DNA of 64,000 nucleotides. It comes from Cytobacillus gottheilii. Lineage in GTDB: Bacteria > Bacillota > Bacilli > Bacillales > Cytobacillaceae. Of the stretch, positions 52,849 through 62,108 are shown piece after piece (within the stretch, counting starts at the first letter, position 1; every line of letters starts with the position of its first letter). The DNA lies in contig NZ_LT800494.1 in the NCBI RefSeq assembly GCF_900166665.1, forward strand, positions 589,397 to 653,396, given 5' to 3'. Position numbers and translations under genes: made by a program. The notes below the pieces were generated by a model. The model made no database searches and was not told the origin of the DNA. It saw only the letters and a program-made list of their open reading frames with translations.

Positions 52849-52900
52849 TATTGGTATAATATAACTGTATTATGGATTTTTTCCTGAGGGGGAGTTTAAA

Positions 52901-53248
52901 GTGAAAAAGAAGCTGCTTGCATTATTATTAGGATCTGCACTTGTACTTGCTGCTTGCGGCGGCGGTGACGATGCTGCTGAAGACACAAGTAGTAATGACG
53001 CTGCTGGTGGAGAAACTACTACTGCAGATGCCGGCAATGCAGAAAAGCTATACAATCAAAAATGTTCTCAATGCCATGCACAGGATCTATCTGGAGGAGC
53101 GGGCCCGGGCTTGCAGACAATTGGATCCACATTATCCAAAGATGAAATTGAAAACATCATTCTTAACGGCCAAGGCGCTATGCCTAAAGGTCAGCTGACT
53201 GGTGAAGATGCATCCGTAGTCGCAGAATGGCTTTCTGCTAAAAAGTAA
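52901..53248 (+). CDS. cccB: CccB, lipoprotein cytochrome c551
   Basis: The 115-residue protein has a lipoprotein signal with lipobox LAAC (Cys 20 region), a flexible Gly/Thr/Asp linker, and a small cytochrome c domain. The haem site is CSQCH (about 56-60), and the distal Met is in GAMPKGQL. It carries electrons on the outer face of the membrane to terminal oxidases. GTG start with GAGGGGGAG. Confidence 0.95.
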   Translation: MKKKLLALLLGSALVLAACGGGDDAAEDTSSNDAAGGETTTADAGNAEKLYNQKCSQCHAQDLSGGAGPGLQTIGSTLSKDEIENIILNGQGAMPKGQLTGEDASVVAEWLSAKK

Positions 53249-53254
53249 TAGAAG

Positions 53255-53281
53255 AAAAACGTCCTGTTGGGCGTTTTTTTA
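53255..53281 (+). terminator. Terminator of cccB
   Basis: AAACGTCC pairs with GGGCGTTT around TGTT, followed by T. Confidence 0.9.
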
Positions 53282-53329
53282 TTGGTTTTCCACATTTAAA
53301 GTATTATGAAAATGCATATTACTTAGTTA

Positions 53330-53446
53330 TCGATCATTTCCTAATGTTTTTCGGTTAATTTCCAGTGATATTAGATAAATTAATCATTATTTCTGGTCAC
53401 TTCATTGAAGTATTCGTTCAATTCAACGAAATATCCGATCATTTAC
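53330..53446. repeat. Degenerate 21-bp-period array, core TCGATCATTTC
   Basis: Related blocks start near 53330 (TCGATCATTTCC), 53351 (TCGGTTAATTTCC), 53372 (weak), 53393 (CTGGTCACTTC), 53414 (TCGTTCAATTC) and 53434 (TCCGATCATTT), about 21 bp apart. The core is the reverse complement of the GAAATGATCGA units at 40874-40999. A 73-codon frame through this region has no RBS and is considered spurious. Confidence 0.6.
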
Positions 53447-53746
53447 AAAGTCTTAACAAATATATTTCGTTTTCTATTTATGCCTTAACGGATTTTACGT
53501 ACGGATTAGAATTCCTCTTTATAAAGCAAACCTTCAACCCTGTACATTTCTATAGCATACTACCCAGTCAATGTTCCAATTTTTAACACCATTCAGCAAA
53601 AAAATAAAAATAAATAGGGTAATATAGAAGGAAAATTCCGTCGATTTATTGAATATTTTATAAAATATTTAGGAAAAAAGTAGGAATACAGGAGATAAAT
53701 GAAAAGAAAATGTAATATTTTTTTCCGTTCTTTTGACAAAGTATGA

Positions 53747-53755
53747 TGGTATAAT
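53747..53755 (+). promoter_or_regulatory. Extended -10 promoter candidate for ftsEX
   Basis: TGGTATAAT gives a TGn-extended -10 box, about 120 bp before ftsE. The -35 region at standard spacing is poor; a TTGACA occurs too close (11 bp) to be used with this -10. Confidence 0.45.
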
Positions 53756-53875
53756 GAAGTCTGTGAGAAAGAGAACAAAGAATTTGTTCCTTTTCCTCTG
53801 ATTATGTCGATAAATGTCGTATTTTGGTGAAGTTTCTGCATAAATAAAACTAAGACATATTTTTAGGTGATATAG

Positions 53876-54562
53876 ATGATAGAAATGCAAGACGTATATA
53901 AAAGATACCCTAATGGTGTCACAGCTGCTAATGGAATAGATGTTCATATAAAGCAAGGTGAATTTGTCTATGTAGTTGGACCAAGTGGAGCCGGGAAATC
54001 AACTTTTATTAAAATGATGTACAGAGAAGAAAAGCCGACAAGCGGTAAAATTCTCATTAATGGTGTAAACCTAACAGAGCTGAAAAATAATAAGGTTCCG
54101 AACTTGCGAAGAGATATCGGAGTCGTTTTCCAAGATTTTAAGCTTCTGCCAACGCTAACTGTATATGAAAATGTTGCCTTTGCGCTTGAGGTAATTGAAG
54201 AGCATCCGAAAAATATTAAAAAACGAGTGATGGATACATTGGAACTCGTTAATTTAAAACATAAAGTAAGAATGCTGCCAACTGAGCTATCTGGCGGTGA
54301 ACAGCAGCGTGTTTCAATTGCCCGTTCAATTGTAAACGCCCCTAAACTAGTAATTGCCGATGAGCCGACTGGTAACCTTGACCCTGAAACTTCTTGGGAG
54401 ATTATGAACATTTTTGATGAAATTAACACGAGGGGAACGACGGTCCTCATGGCTACTCATAATAAAGACATAGTTAACACGATTAAACATCGTGTTATCG
54501 CAATTGAGGGCGGAAAAATTGTCCGGGATGAGCAAAGAGGTGATTACGGCTATGAAGTCTAG
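53876..54562 (+). CDS. ftsE: FtsE, ATP-binding subunit of FtsEX
   Basis: FtsE with FtsX signals across the membrane to activate a cell-wall hydrolase. The 228-residue ABC protein has Walker A GPSGAGKST (about 37-45), Q-loop VVFQDF, signature LSGGEQQR, Walker B LVIADEPT and the H-loop ATHN. It begins MIEMQDVYKRYPNG. The RBS is GGTGAT. ftsX begins inside its end. Confidence 0.96.
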   Translation: MIEMQDVYKRYPNGVTAANGIDVHIKQGEFVYVVGPSGAGKSTFIKMMYREEKPTSGKILINGVNLTELKNNKVPNLRRDIGVVFQDFKLLPTLTVYENVAFALEVIEEHPKNIKKRVMDTLELVNLKHKVRMLPTELSGGEQQRVSIARSIVNAPKLVIADEPTGNLDPETSWEIMNIFDEINTRGTTVLMATHNKDIVNTIKHRVIAIEGGKIVRDEQRGDYGYEV

Positions 54563-55445
54563 AACATTGCGCCGTCATTTCCGTGAAAGCTTCAAAAGTC
54601 TTGCCCGCAACGGCTGGATGACTTTTGCATCAGCAAGTGCGGTAACGGTCACTTTAATATTAGTAGGCGTATTTTTCGTCATTATGATGAACCTTAATAA
54701 TGTGGCAACTTCAATTGAGGAAGATGTTGAAATCCGTGTTCATATTGATGTTGCAGCTACAGAAGAAGATCAGCAGATTTTAAGGGAACAAATTGAGCAA
54801 ATATCTGAAGTGGGTTCTGTTACTTTTATTCCAAAAGAAGAAGAGCTAAATAACATGATTACTAGTCTTGGAGAAGATGGGGAAGCTTTTAAACTCTTTG
54901 AGCAAGACAATCCATTGAATGATATCTTTGTCGTAAAGACGAAAAATCCGACAGATACAATGACAGTAGCTGAAGAACTTGAAGCATTGGCATATGCATC
55001 TAAAGTTAAATATGGACAAGGAGAAGTTGAAAAACTATTCTCCTTCATTAATGTCAGCCGAAATGTAGGCCTAGTGCTGATCATCGGGCTATTATTTACA
55101 GCGATGTTTTTAATCTCTAATACAATCAAAATCACGATTGTATCCAGACGTCGTGAAATTGAAATTATGAAGCTAGTAGGTGCAACAAACTCATTTATTC
55201 GCTGGCCGTTTTTCCTTGAAGGATTATGGCTTGGAATACTAGGAGCGATTCTTCCGATTGCATTAATTGCAACATCCTATTCCTATGCATATGACTATAT
55301 TGCACCACGGTTGGACGGGCACTTTATCCAGCTCTTAGAGTTTAGCCCATTCGTATTCCAGGTTTCCGCTTTGCTCATTTTAATGGGTGCTTTAATTGGA
55401 ATCTGGGGAAGTTTAATGTCTGTCCGTAAATTCTTAAAAGTTTAA
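54552..55445 (+). CDS. ftsX: FtsX, membrane subunit of FtsEX
   Basis: The 297-residue protein starts MKSRTLRRHFRESFKSLARN. It has TM1 (about 22-45), an extracellular loop of roughly 120 residues with YASKVKYGQGEVEKLF that should contact the hydrolase, and three C-terminal membrane segments with ISRRREIEIMKLVGATNSFIRWPFFLEG-type FtsX motif. ATG 54552 is chosen from GAGGTGA spacing and the family start; it overlaps ftsE by 11 bp. Confidence 0.96.
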   Translation: MKSRTLRRHFRESFKSLARNGWMTFASASAVTVTLILVGVFFVIMMNLNNVATSIEEDVEIRVHIDVAATEEDQQILREQIEQISEVGSVTFIPKEEELNNMITSLGEDGEAFKLFEQDNPLNDIFVVKTKNPTDTMTVAEELEALAYASKVKYGQGEVEKLFSFINVSRNVGLVLIIGLLFTAMFLISNTIKITIVSRRREIEIMKLVGATNSFIRWPFFLEGLWLGILGAILPIALIATSYSYAYDYIAPRLDGHFIQLLEFSPFVFQVSALLILMGALIGIWGSLMSVRKFLKV

Positions 55446-55608
55446 TAGAGAAGGAGAGCTGCGGTTTTTGATATGAAAATCGCACTCTTCCGTTTTATAC
55501 ATAGAACATTCCATTTCTATGAACAGTTTTCTGGTTTTTAACATTGAATGCAGCCACGGACATCTGTAACCAAAATCATCAGTATTGGTATGAGGGGAGA
55601 AAAGAAAA

Positions 55609-56943
55609 GTGAAGAAAAAACGTCTACTAGTTCTATCCATGGCTACAATGCTAGGTGCTGGCGGTTTGGCAATAGGCACTCCAGCCAATCAGGCTTTTGC
55701 GGAAAATAAAATAAATAATTTGCAAAAAGAGCAGGAAAAGCTTCAGCAGGAACGCTCTGGTGTTGATTCACAAATTAATAGTGCAGGCACGGAAATTGAA
55801 CAATTGCAAAATGAGCAAGAGAATGTTAAGGCAGAGATTAAAAGATTAGATCTTGCCATCAGTGATGCTCAAACAAAAATTACAGAAAAAAATGAGCAGA
55901 TCTCTAAGACAAAAGATGAAATCGCCAAGCTTCAGGAAGAAATTGGAATCCTGAAAGAGCGCATTGAAAAAAGAAATGAACTTCTAAAGGATCGCGCACG
56001 CTCATTTCAGGAAACGGGCGGTGCTGTAAGTTATATAGATGTTCTTATGGGAGCACAAAGCTTCAGTGACTTTATTGATCGAGTTGGTGCTGTTGCAACC
56101 ATCATGGAAGCCGATCAAAGCATTTTAAAAGAGCATCAGGCGGATAAAGATCTTCTTGAAGAAAAGCAAACGACTGTAGAAAAGGAACTTGCTTCCCTTG
56201 AAACAATGCTGGCAGATCTTCAGCAGCTAGAAAAAGAATTGAACAGTCAAAAAGGTGAAAAGGACAAGCTAATGGCTTCCCTGCAAGAAAAAGAAGAACA
56301 AAAGCATGCTGAAATCACTGACCTTGAAGAACAGAAAGAAATCTTAGCTGCTCAAACGGCGGCTGTCGAAAAAGCAATCAAGCTAGAGAAGCAGCGTCAA
56401 GAAGAAGCTGCAAGAAAAGCAGCAGAGGCAGCAGCAGCAGCTCAGCAGGCGGCTGCTAAAAAGAATAGCAGCAGTTCTTCTAGTAGTGGTTCAACGCCAC
56501 CTGCATCAGGCGGCGGACAGCAGGTTTCAGCACCACCGGTAGCAAGCGGAGCCTTTACACGTCCATCTGCTGGCCGTTTGTCTTCTGGATTCGGCCCTCG
56601 CTGGGGTACATTCCACTACGGCATTGACCTTGCTGCACAAGGAAGTGTTCCTGTTGTAGCAGCTGCAGATGGTGTGGTCATTCGTTCCTATTATTCTTCC
56701 AGCTACGGAAATGCTATTTTTGTTGCGCACTCCATAGATGGGGTTGTTTATACAACGGTTTATGCTCATTTAAGCAGCAGATCAGTTGGTTCTGGTGCTG
56801 TCGTTTCCAAAGGGCAACAGCTCGGATACATGGGGAATACAGGTCAATCTTATGGCCAGCATTTGCATTTTGAACTTCACCGTGGACAATGGAATGCATC
56901 AAAATCAAACGCTATTAATCCAGTCGGAATTGTACCATTGTAA
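55609..56943 (+). CDS. Secreted coiled-coil M23 endopeptidase, presumed FtsEX-activated hydrolase
   Basis: The 444-residue protein has a Sec signal peptide cleaved after ANQAFA (about 31), a long coiled coil (about 35-245), an Ala/Lys/Gln helix, a Ser-rich linker and a C-terminal M23 domain with Zn ligands in HYGIDLAAQ and HLHFE. The layout equals EnvC/PcsB-like activators with an active hydrolase. In B. subtilis the FtsEX partner CwlO has an NlpC/P60 domain instead. GTG start with GAGGGGAG. Confidence 0.92.
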   Translation: MKKKRLLVLSMATMLGAGGLAIGTPANQAFAENKINNLQKEQEKLQQERSGVDSQINSAGTEIEQLQNEQENVKAEIKRLDLAISDAQTKITEKNEQISKTKDEIAKLQEEIGILKERIEKRNELLKDRARSFQETGGAVSYIDVLMGAQSFSDFIDRVGAVATIMEADQSILKEHQADKDLLEEKQTTVEKELASLETMLADLQQLEKELNSQKGEKDKLMASLQEKEEQKHAEITDLEEQKEILAAQTAAVEKAIKLEKQRQEEAARKAAEAAAAAQQAAAKKNSSSSSSSGSTPPASGGGQQVSAPPVASGAFTRPSAGRLSSGFGPRWGTFHYGIDLAAQGSVPVVAAADGVVIRSYYSSSYGNAIFVAHSIDGVVYTTVYAHLSSRSVGSGAVVSKGQQLGYMGNTGQSYGQHLHFELHRGQWNASKSNAINPVGIVPL

Positions 56944-56955
56944 AAATATACGTTT

Positions 56956-56987
56956 AACGGAAGAGGCGATGCTTCTTCCGTTTTTTA
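56956..56987 (+). terminator. Terminator after the M23 hydrolase gene
   Basis: AACGGAAGAGGC pairs with GCTTCTTCCGTT around GAT, followed by six T. Confidence 0.93.
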
Positions 56988-57181
56988 TTTGGATTAAATA
57001 AAAGTTACAAACTCCCCAGCATAGGACTTGGATCTGCTTCGTATCTCTACATTTCTTTTACCCTGTATTCTCCTGCAATAATCATAACTCGTCCATCTAG
57101 TTCATATATTGGTCTGTAGAAAATGCTGCAGAATGACTCGTGCTTTGAGTGACAGCTATTGACAAAAGAGAGGGCGATTAC

Positions 57182-58627
57182 ATGAGAAAAAGATGGGTTG
57201 CAGCAGTTGTAGCCAGTTCGATGCTTGCAGGTGCTGGTGGGACATATGTGGGGATTTCATATTATGCTGGAGAAGAAATCAATGCTGAAAAATCTAAAAT
57301 TCATTCCGAAGCAAATGATAATAGCGCAGTAACGTTTGATATTGAAAAAATGGAATCAGCTTATCAGTTAATTTTAAATAGCTATGTAGAAGAGGTGGAA
57401 AGCGAAGAGCTCGCAGAGGGAGCGATTCAGGGAATGCTCGCTACCTTAGACGATCCGTATTCTGTTTATATGGATGAAGAAAGTGCACGGCAGTTTAATG
57501 AAACATTAGAATCCTCTTTTGAGGGGATTGGGGCAGAGGTCAGCAAGGTAGACGGAAAGATCGTCATTGTTTCTCCTTTTAAAGACTCGCCTGCAGAAAA
57601 AGCTGGATTAAAACCGGATGATGAAATCTTAAAAGTAGATGGCGATAGTGTTGAAGGCTTAGATCTGAATGAAGCAACCTTAAAAATCCGAGGAGAAAAG
57701 GGTACAAAGGTGAAGCTGGAAATTGCCCGCACAGGTTTGAATAAACCGTTGCAGATTGAAGTGAAAAGAGACGAGATTCCGCAGATTACGGTTTACTCAG
57801 AAGTGAAAAGAGAGAATGGAAAAAATATAGGATATATGGAGATTACCTCTTTTTCAGAGGATACAGCAAGTGAGTTTTCCGATCAGCTGAAAAAGCTGGA
57901 AAATGAGGGTGTAGACGGCCTATTAATTGATGTGCGAGGGAATCCAGGCGGCTTTTTAACGTCAGTGGAAGAAATACTGGGCGAGCTTGTCACAAAGGAA
58001 AAACCATTTGTTCAAATTGAACAGCGCAACGGTGAACGTTCCACCTACTTCTCAGAGAGAGAAGAGGAAAAAGACTATCCGATTGCTGTGTTAATTGATA
58101 AAGGCAGTGCTTCAGCTTCTGAAATCTTGGCTGGTGCTTTAAAAGAAGCGGGCGGTTACACACTCATTGGAGAAAAAACATTTGGAAAGGGAACGGTGCA
58201 GCAGCCAATGGCAATGGGAGACGGCAGCAACATTAAGCTAACCCTCTTTAAGTGGCTCACTCCTGACGGAAATTGGATTCATAAAAAAGGGATTGAACCG
58301 ACTCTTGAGGTCACTCAGCCGGATTTATACCGGACACATCCGCTTCAATTGGAAGAAACCTTAAAAAAGGATATGAATCGAGAGGAAGTACAGTATGCCC
58401 AGGAAATTTTATCTGCATTAGGCTTTGAACCTGGCAGAGCGGACGGTTATTTCAGTGAAGAGACAGAGGTTGCTGTCCAGGCATTTCAGCGAATGCATGA
58501 TCTTGAAACGAGTGGAGAGATCGATGGGAAAACAGCTCAAGCTCTGCAGCAGGCTGTATTAGAAGAACTGAAAAAAGAGAATAATGATTTGCAGCTGCAG
58601 GCTGGGCTGAAATATTTAGCACAATAA
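57182..58627 (+). CDS. ctpB: CtpB, S41 carboxy-terminal processing protease
   Basis: CtpB cleaves SpoIVFA and so promotes pro-SigK processing during sporulation. The 481-residue protein has an N-terminal signal anchor, a PDZ domain (EGIGAEVSKVDGKIVIVSPF and following), the S41 core with GSASASEILAGAL (catalytic Ser) and FGKGTVQQ (catalytic Lys), and a C-terminal peptidoglycan-binding domain (ILSALGFEPGRADGYFSEET). ATG 57182 is preceded by GAGAGGGCG; an in-frame ATG at 57149 has no RBS. Confidence 0.95.
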   Translation: MRKRWVAAVVASSMLAGAGGTYVGISYYAGEEINAEKSKIHSEANDNSAVTFDIEKMESAYQLILNSYVEEVESEELAEGAIQGMLATLDDPYSVYMDEESARQFNETLESSFEGIGAEVSKVDGKIVIVSPFKDSPAEKAGLKPDDEILKVDGDSVEGLDLNEATLKIRGEKGTKVKLEIARTGLNKPLQIEVKRDEIPQITVYSEVKRENGKNIGYMEITSFSEDTASEFSDQLKKLENEGVDGLLIDVRGNPGGFLTSVEEILGELVTKEKPFVQIEQRNGERSTYFSEREEEKDYPIAVLIDKGSASASEILAGALKEAGGYTLIGEKTFGKGTVQQPMAMGDGSNIKLTLFKWLTPDGNWIHKKGIEPTLEVTQPDLYRTHPLQLEETLKKDMNREEVQYAQEILSALGFEPGRADGYFSEETEVAVQAFQRMHDLETSGEIDGKTAQALQQAVLEELKKENNDLQLQAGLKYLAQ

Positions 58628-58632
58628 CTAGA

Positions 58633-58687
58633 ATGACAGGCAACGCCATTTTTCGACATGGAGATGGCGTTGTTGTCATATTTTTAT
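58633..58687 (+). terminator. Terminator of ctpB
   Basis: ATGACA and CAACGCCAT pair with ATGGCGTTG and TGTCAT around a 15-base loop, followed by T. Confidence 0.9.
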
Positions 58688-58821
58688 TTATGAACGATAG
58701 AATTATCAATAGGTTTTGCCGCAGCAATTTGGTAGAATATAATACATATAGAAACAGATGAAATTTTGACATGTAAAGAATATTAGAATTCTATTCTAGA
58801 AATATAGAGGTTGGTGGAACA

Positions 58822-60015
58822 ATGGCTGAATTATGGCTGATTGAAATAGCAAAAGGAGCGGCCAGGCTGCTATTGAATCCGGTATTTTATTTGCTCTTTT
58901 TTTATGCCGCATGGCTTGGTGTCTCTCGTGTAAAAAAAGAAAGAAGAGATTTTTCGGTGCGTGCCGAAAATGCCTATTTTGAACTGAGACAGCTATTGCC
59001 TCTTGGATTGCTGTTAGGTCTTATTTTTTCCCTCGTTATGGTAGGAGCTGGGTTAGCTGTCCCTCTTGAAACGATCGTATTCGCGGCTGCCTTAACTGTG
59101 CTGATTGCACTGACAGGGAAGGTGAGGTGGTTATCTCCCGTTTATACGCTAGGCTTTGCCTTTTTTCTGACAACCATTGCGGTTCAGCAAAATTGGCCGC
59201 TTCCTTCCTGGCTACAGTCTGTCATTGAAGGAGATGCAATAATATTTCCTGCAGTTGCTGTTCTGGCTGGTCTGCTGTTAATAGGAGAAGGCATTTTAAT
59301 TGCGAGAAATGGCAGCAAAGGGACATCCCCACGGTTAATGAAAAGCAAACGCGGGCAAGTTGTCGGAGCTCATGAAGTAAAGAGAGTTTGGATGGTGCCG
59401 GTATTTCTTTTAATTCCAGGGGATGCCCTTCAGACTTGGATTGAATGGTGGCCGGTCTTTTCTATTGGAGAAAATGTTTATTCTCTAATTCTAGTGCCTT
59501 TTGCGGTTGGCTTTTTCCAGCGTATTCAAAGCTCGCTGCCAAAACTAGCAGTGAAAAATGTCGGAAGACGGATCATGGCTCTTGGTGTATTGGTGCTGTT
59601 AACATCGATTGCGGCGTATTGGTATCCTGTTGCCGCTGTTGCCGCTATTACAGGAGCGATCCTTGGCCGGGAAATCCTAGCGCTTCGTAACCGCGTGCAC
59701 GAGGATAATGCTACCTTCTACTTTTCAAAACAAAACCATGCGCTCATGATTTTAGGGATCATCCCCAATACTCCAGCAAGCAAAATGGCTCTGCAGGTTG
59801 GCGAAATGATCACAAAGGTGAATGGCGTAAAGGTCTCAAATGAAAACGGCTTTTACGAAGCACTGCAAAAAAATCGTGCCCACTGTAAGCTCGAAGTTCT
59901 AGACGTCAATGGCGAAGTGCGCTTCGTCCAGCGTGCTCTTTATGAAGGTGACCACCATGAACTTGGCATTCTTTTTGTGCAGAATGAGAAGAAGTGGGGA
60001 AATGAAGCGGTTTGA
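58822..60015 (+). CDS. minJ: MinJ, membrane topological factor for division-site selection
   Basis: MinJ bridges DivIVA at poles and septa to MinD. The 397-residue protein has about seven membrane segments and a C-terminal cytoplasmic PDZ domain (LMILGIIPNTPASKMALQVGEMITKVNGVKV). The length equals the B. subtilis protein and the place after ctpB is the same. RBS GAGGTTGGTGG is before ATG 58822. Confidence 0.92.
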   Translation: MAELWLIEIAKGAARLLLNPVFYLLFFYAAWLGVSRVKKERRDFSVRAENAYFELRQLLPLGLLLGLIFSLVMVGAGLAVPLETIVFAAALTVLIALTGKVRWLSPVYTLGFAFFLTTIAVQQNWPLPSWLQSVIEGDAIIFPAVAVLAGLLLIGEGILIARNGSKGTSPRLMKSKRGQVVGAHEVKRVWMVPVFLLIPGDALQTWIEWWPVFSIGENVYSLILVPFAVGFFQRIQSSLPKLAVKNVGRRIMALGVLVLLTSIAAYWYPVAAVAAITGAILGREILALRNRVHEDNATFYFSKQNHALMILGIIPNTPASKMALQVGEMITKVNGVKVSNENGFYEALQKNRAHCKLEVLDVNGEVRFVQRALYEGDHHELGILFVQNEKKWGNEAV

Positions 60016-60123
60016 TTGAGTGATTTTTTAATTAATCATCTGAAAAAGTTCTTAATCTTTCAGAATTACCAACATAATAAAAAAATTTTCGAGAGACTGG
60101 AACGTAAGTATTTAACACAACCA

Positions 60124-60420
60124 CAGAACCGAATGGTTAGGAAGTTTATCTTTCTAATCATCCGGTTTTTTATTTGTTTTTAACATTTAATATTTCTAAA
60201 CATGAGTGAAATGGAGCGAAGGCCCCTCGACTCCAGTGGGCAATAGAGGAAAGGGTGAGACCCCGCAGGAGCGCCAGCGACGAGGAGGCTCAGCTTCCTC
60301 CCCACGGAAAGCGAGGGTCCGTAGCGCAATGGAACGGGCTTGTGTAAACACGCAAACCTTGAAAATGAACCTTGGTGTTTTAGAAGCAATATTTCCATTT
60401 TGTCCCAGTCTTTTCTTTGT
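60124..60420 (+). repeat. Dispersed repeat module, copy 2 (full)
   Basis: The module contains the terminator hairpin, an AT linker, GAGTGAAATGGAGCGAAGG, a GC-rich core with GAGACCCCGCAGGAGCGCC and GAGGAGGCTCAGC, then CACGGAAAGCGAGGGTCCG, AACGGGCTTGTGTAAA and a tail with TGTCCCAG. Copy 1 (1159-1384) and the part at 12488-12577 share blocks with it. No protein is encoded. Confidence 0.75.
60127..60172 (+). terminator. Terminator of minJ
   Basis: AACCGAATGGTTAG pairs with CTAATCATCCGGTT, followed by six T. It is nearly identical in sequence to the hairpin at 1163-1210. Confidence 0.9.
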
Positions 60421-60588
60421 TTTAGAACATGTGTAAATACAGCATAACTTCCAACAAAATAACTACTGAAATAAAGTTAATCTTAGAATATACTATTATC
60501 AACAGGTTAATGTTAAAAACGTTAATCTAATATTATTCATTCTAATATCTTTAGAATGAACAACATGAAACTCATAGGAGAATCTAAA

Positions 60589-61530
60589 ATGAAAACGAAT
60601 TATTTGATCTTACTTTTAACGGCCATCATTATGGTTGGCTGTACGAACGATGATCATGCAGCCACCACAGATATAGAAACAGATCAACAAGAAGTAACAA
60701 CAGTTGAGCCAAATAAAAATAGTGAAAAAGAAGAAATTGTCACGACGGTTGAGGATGAACCAGCAGCAGAAGAAACATTAACCCAAGCAAATGATGAACG
60801 ATTTGCAGGATACGAACTCATGGAAGTAGATGGGGGTGATTTGTCTGGAAATCGTAAATCGAACGTCGTCGTTGATATTGGTTACGGAGACCGTGAATAT
60901 TGGGCATTTACGAATGAATACGGACAATTAGTGCGTGTTATTGCTGACGAAATCATTCTACAAGATGACAGTAAGGAGACTGTATTATCGTCTGGCCGCT
61001 ATTATTCGGATGAAGCAAAGGTTCCTGGCGTCGAAAGTGACGTTTTAGATGAAGGACATGTCATTGCTGATTCTCTCGGAGGGGTATCAAATGCTTATAA
61101 TATTACTCCACAAGATAGTACGCTAAACCGACATGGTGACCAAGCCTATTTGGAAGATACTATCCGCAAGGCAGGCGGGGCCACTCATTTCGAAGCGATT
61201 ATCACCTACCCGGATACAGTAACACAGATTCCTTCGAGCTATCAGTATACGTATACAGTAAAAGGAAATGTCATTACGGATTCATTTGACAATGTGAACC
61301 CTGATAAAGTAAACGAATCACTTGGACTAACCGGAAGTAAGGACACCGAGCCCGATTCAGCAAGTTCTTCCACAAATGAAGGAGATCTTTCTAATATTGA
61401 TACAAACGGGAATGGACAGGTGACAATCGCAGAAGCAAAAGCAGCAGGTTTCAGCATGCCAATAATGAGTGATCATTGGTTGTACAAATATATGGATGAT
61501 CGAGACGGTGACGGTATGGTAGGCGAGTAA
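60589..61530 (+). CDS. Secreted nuclease-like lipoprotein with calcium-binding C-terminus
   Basis: The 313-residue protein has a lipoprotein signal peptide (lipobox IMVGC), a Glu/Thr-rich linker, and a domain with SGRYYSDEAKVPG, DEGHVIADSLGGVSNAYNITPQDSTLN and QAYLEDTIRKAGG. This is the layout of DNA/RNA non-specific endonucleases of the EndA/NucA type, with the His of DEGHVIA and the Asn of the NITPQ/TLN segment as likely catalytic residues. The C-terminal 45 residues carry DTNGNGQVT and DDRDGDGMVGE, dockerin/EF-hand-like Ca2+ loops. RBS AGGAGAATC is before ATG 60589. It could also be a related toxin domain. Confidence 0.78.
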   Translation: MKTNYLILLLTAIIMVGCTNDDHAATTDIETDQQEVTTVEPNKNSEKEEIVTTVEDEPAAEETLTQANDERFAGYELMEVDGGDLSGNRKSNVVVDIGYGDREYWAFTNEYGQLVRVIADEIILQDDSKETVLSSGRYYSDEAKVPGVESDVLDEGHVIADSLGGVSNAYNITPQDSTLNRHGDQAYLEDTIRKAGGATHFEAIITYPDTVTQIPSSYQYTYTVKGNVITDSFDNVNPDKVNESLGLTGSKDTEPDSASSSTNEGDLSNIDTNGNGQVTIAEAKAAGFSMPIMSDHWLYKYMDDRDGDGMVGE

Positions 61531-61657
61531 GACACTCGAATTTTGAGGCAAAATAAATAAACTTGTTGGATGATTTATGTCAATTTGCAAATGGCTGTCT
61601 GTACAGAAATAATCATTTAGATTTGTATGGTGGAAATATAATTATTTTTCACTAATA

Positions 61658-61687
61658 GGGCTTTCCTTAAAAAGGGATGCCTTTTTT
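61658..61687 (+). terminator. Terminator after the nuclease-like gene
   Basis: GGC and TTCCTT pair with AAGGGA and GCC across a mismatch, followed by six T. Confidence 0.7.
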
Positions 61688-61778
61688 CTTATGTAGAAAT
61701 AGGGCCAAGTGAGTTTAATAGGAAGGGGATATTAAGTACATGACGAATTTAAATGATAACAAAATTGGGAGGTAATCA

Positions 61779-62046
61779 ATGATTCCAAGATTAAATCAAG
61801 TTGGTGCAGTATTTTTTCCTGTGCCTGTTCCTTTCATTGGTACAATATGCAAATGACAAATAATATCTCTATAGTCCTAATATGTCACAATACAAATTAC
61901 GAGTCTTTTCAATGTTGCTTTTGTATTAGATAGCAGGATATTTTCAGAGGATAATATTTTTAAAACCCCACCCTTTCATCTGGTTTAATTTCAAAGATCC
62001 TTATGGTAATCATCTAATTGGTCTGCATGTGTTAAAGCTTTGTTGA
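61779..62046 (+). pseudogene. Decayed VOC/glyoxalase-family gene
   Basis: GGGAGGTAATC precedes ATG 61779, which reads MIPRLNQVGAVFFPVPVPFI, like the start of small VOC proteins, before a stop in under 30 codons. Near 61986-62033 another frame reads FNFKDPYGNHLIGLHV, the typical C-terminal FKDPDGN motif of the same family. The part between has been reduced and shifted. It is a remnant with multiple lesions. Confidence 0.6.
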
Positions 62047-62108
62047 GAAAAGTTGTAGGGTGATTATATCCTTATTTTAAAAAATTCAAATGAATAAAAG
62101 GTGAAATA

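Noticed and set aside
53365..53586. A 73-codon plus-strand frame before ftsE
   Set aside because: No RBS, AT-driven composition, and it runs through the 21-bp-period array.
53731..53755. Standard SigA promoter TTGACA...TATAAT before ftsE
   Set aside because: The two hexamers are only 11 bp apart, which is not usable; only an extended -10 reading is kept.
60206..60436. A 76-codon frame in the 60.2-kb region
   Set aside because: It is generated by the dispersed GC-rich repeat module, which also gives an equal frame on the other strand.
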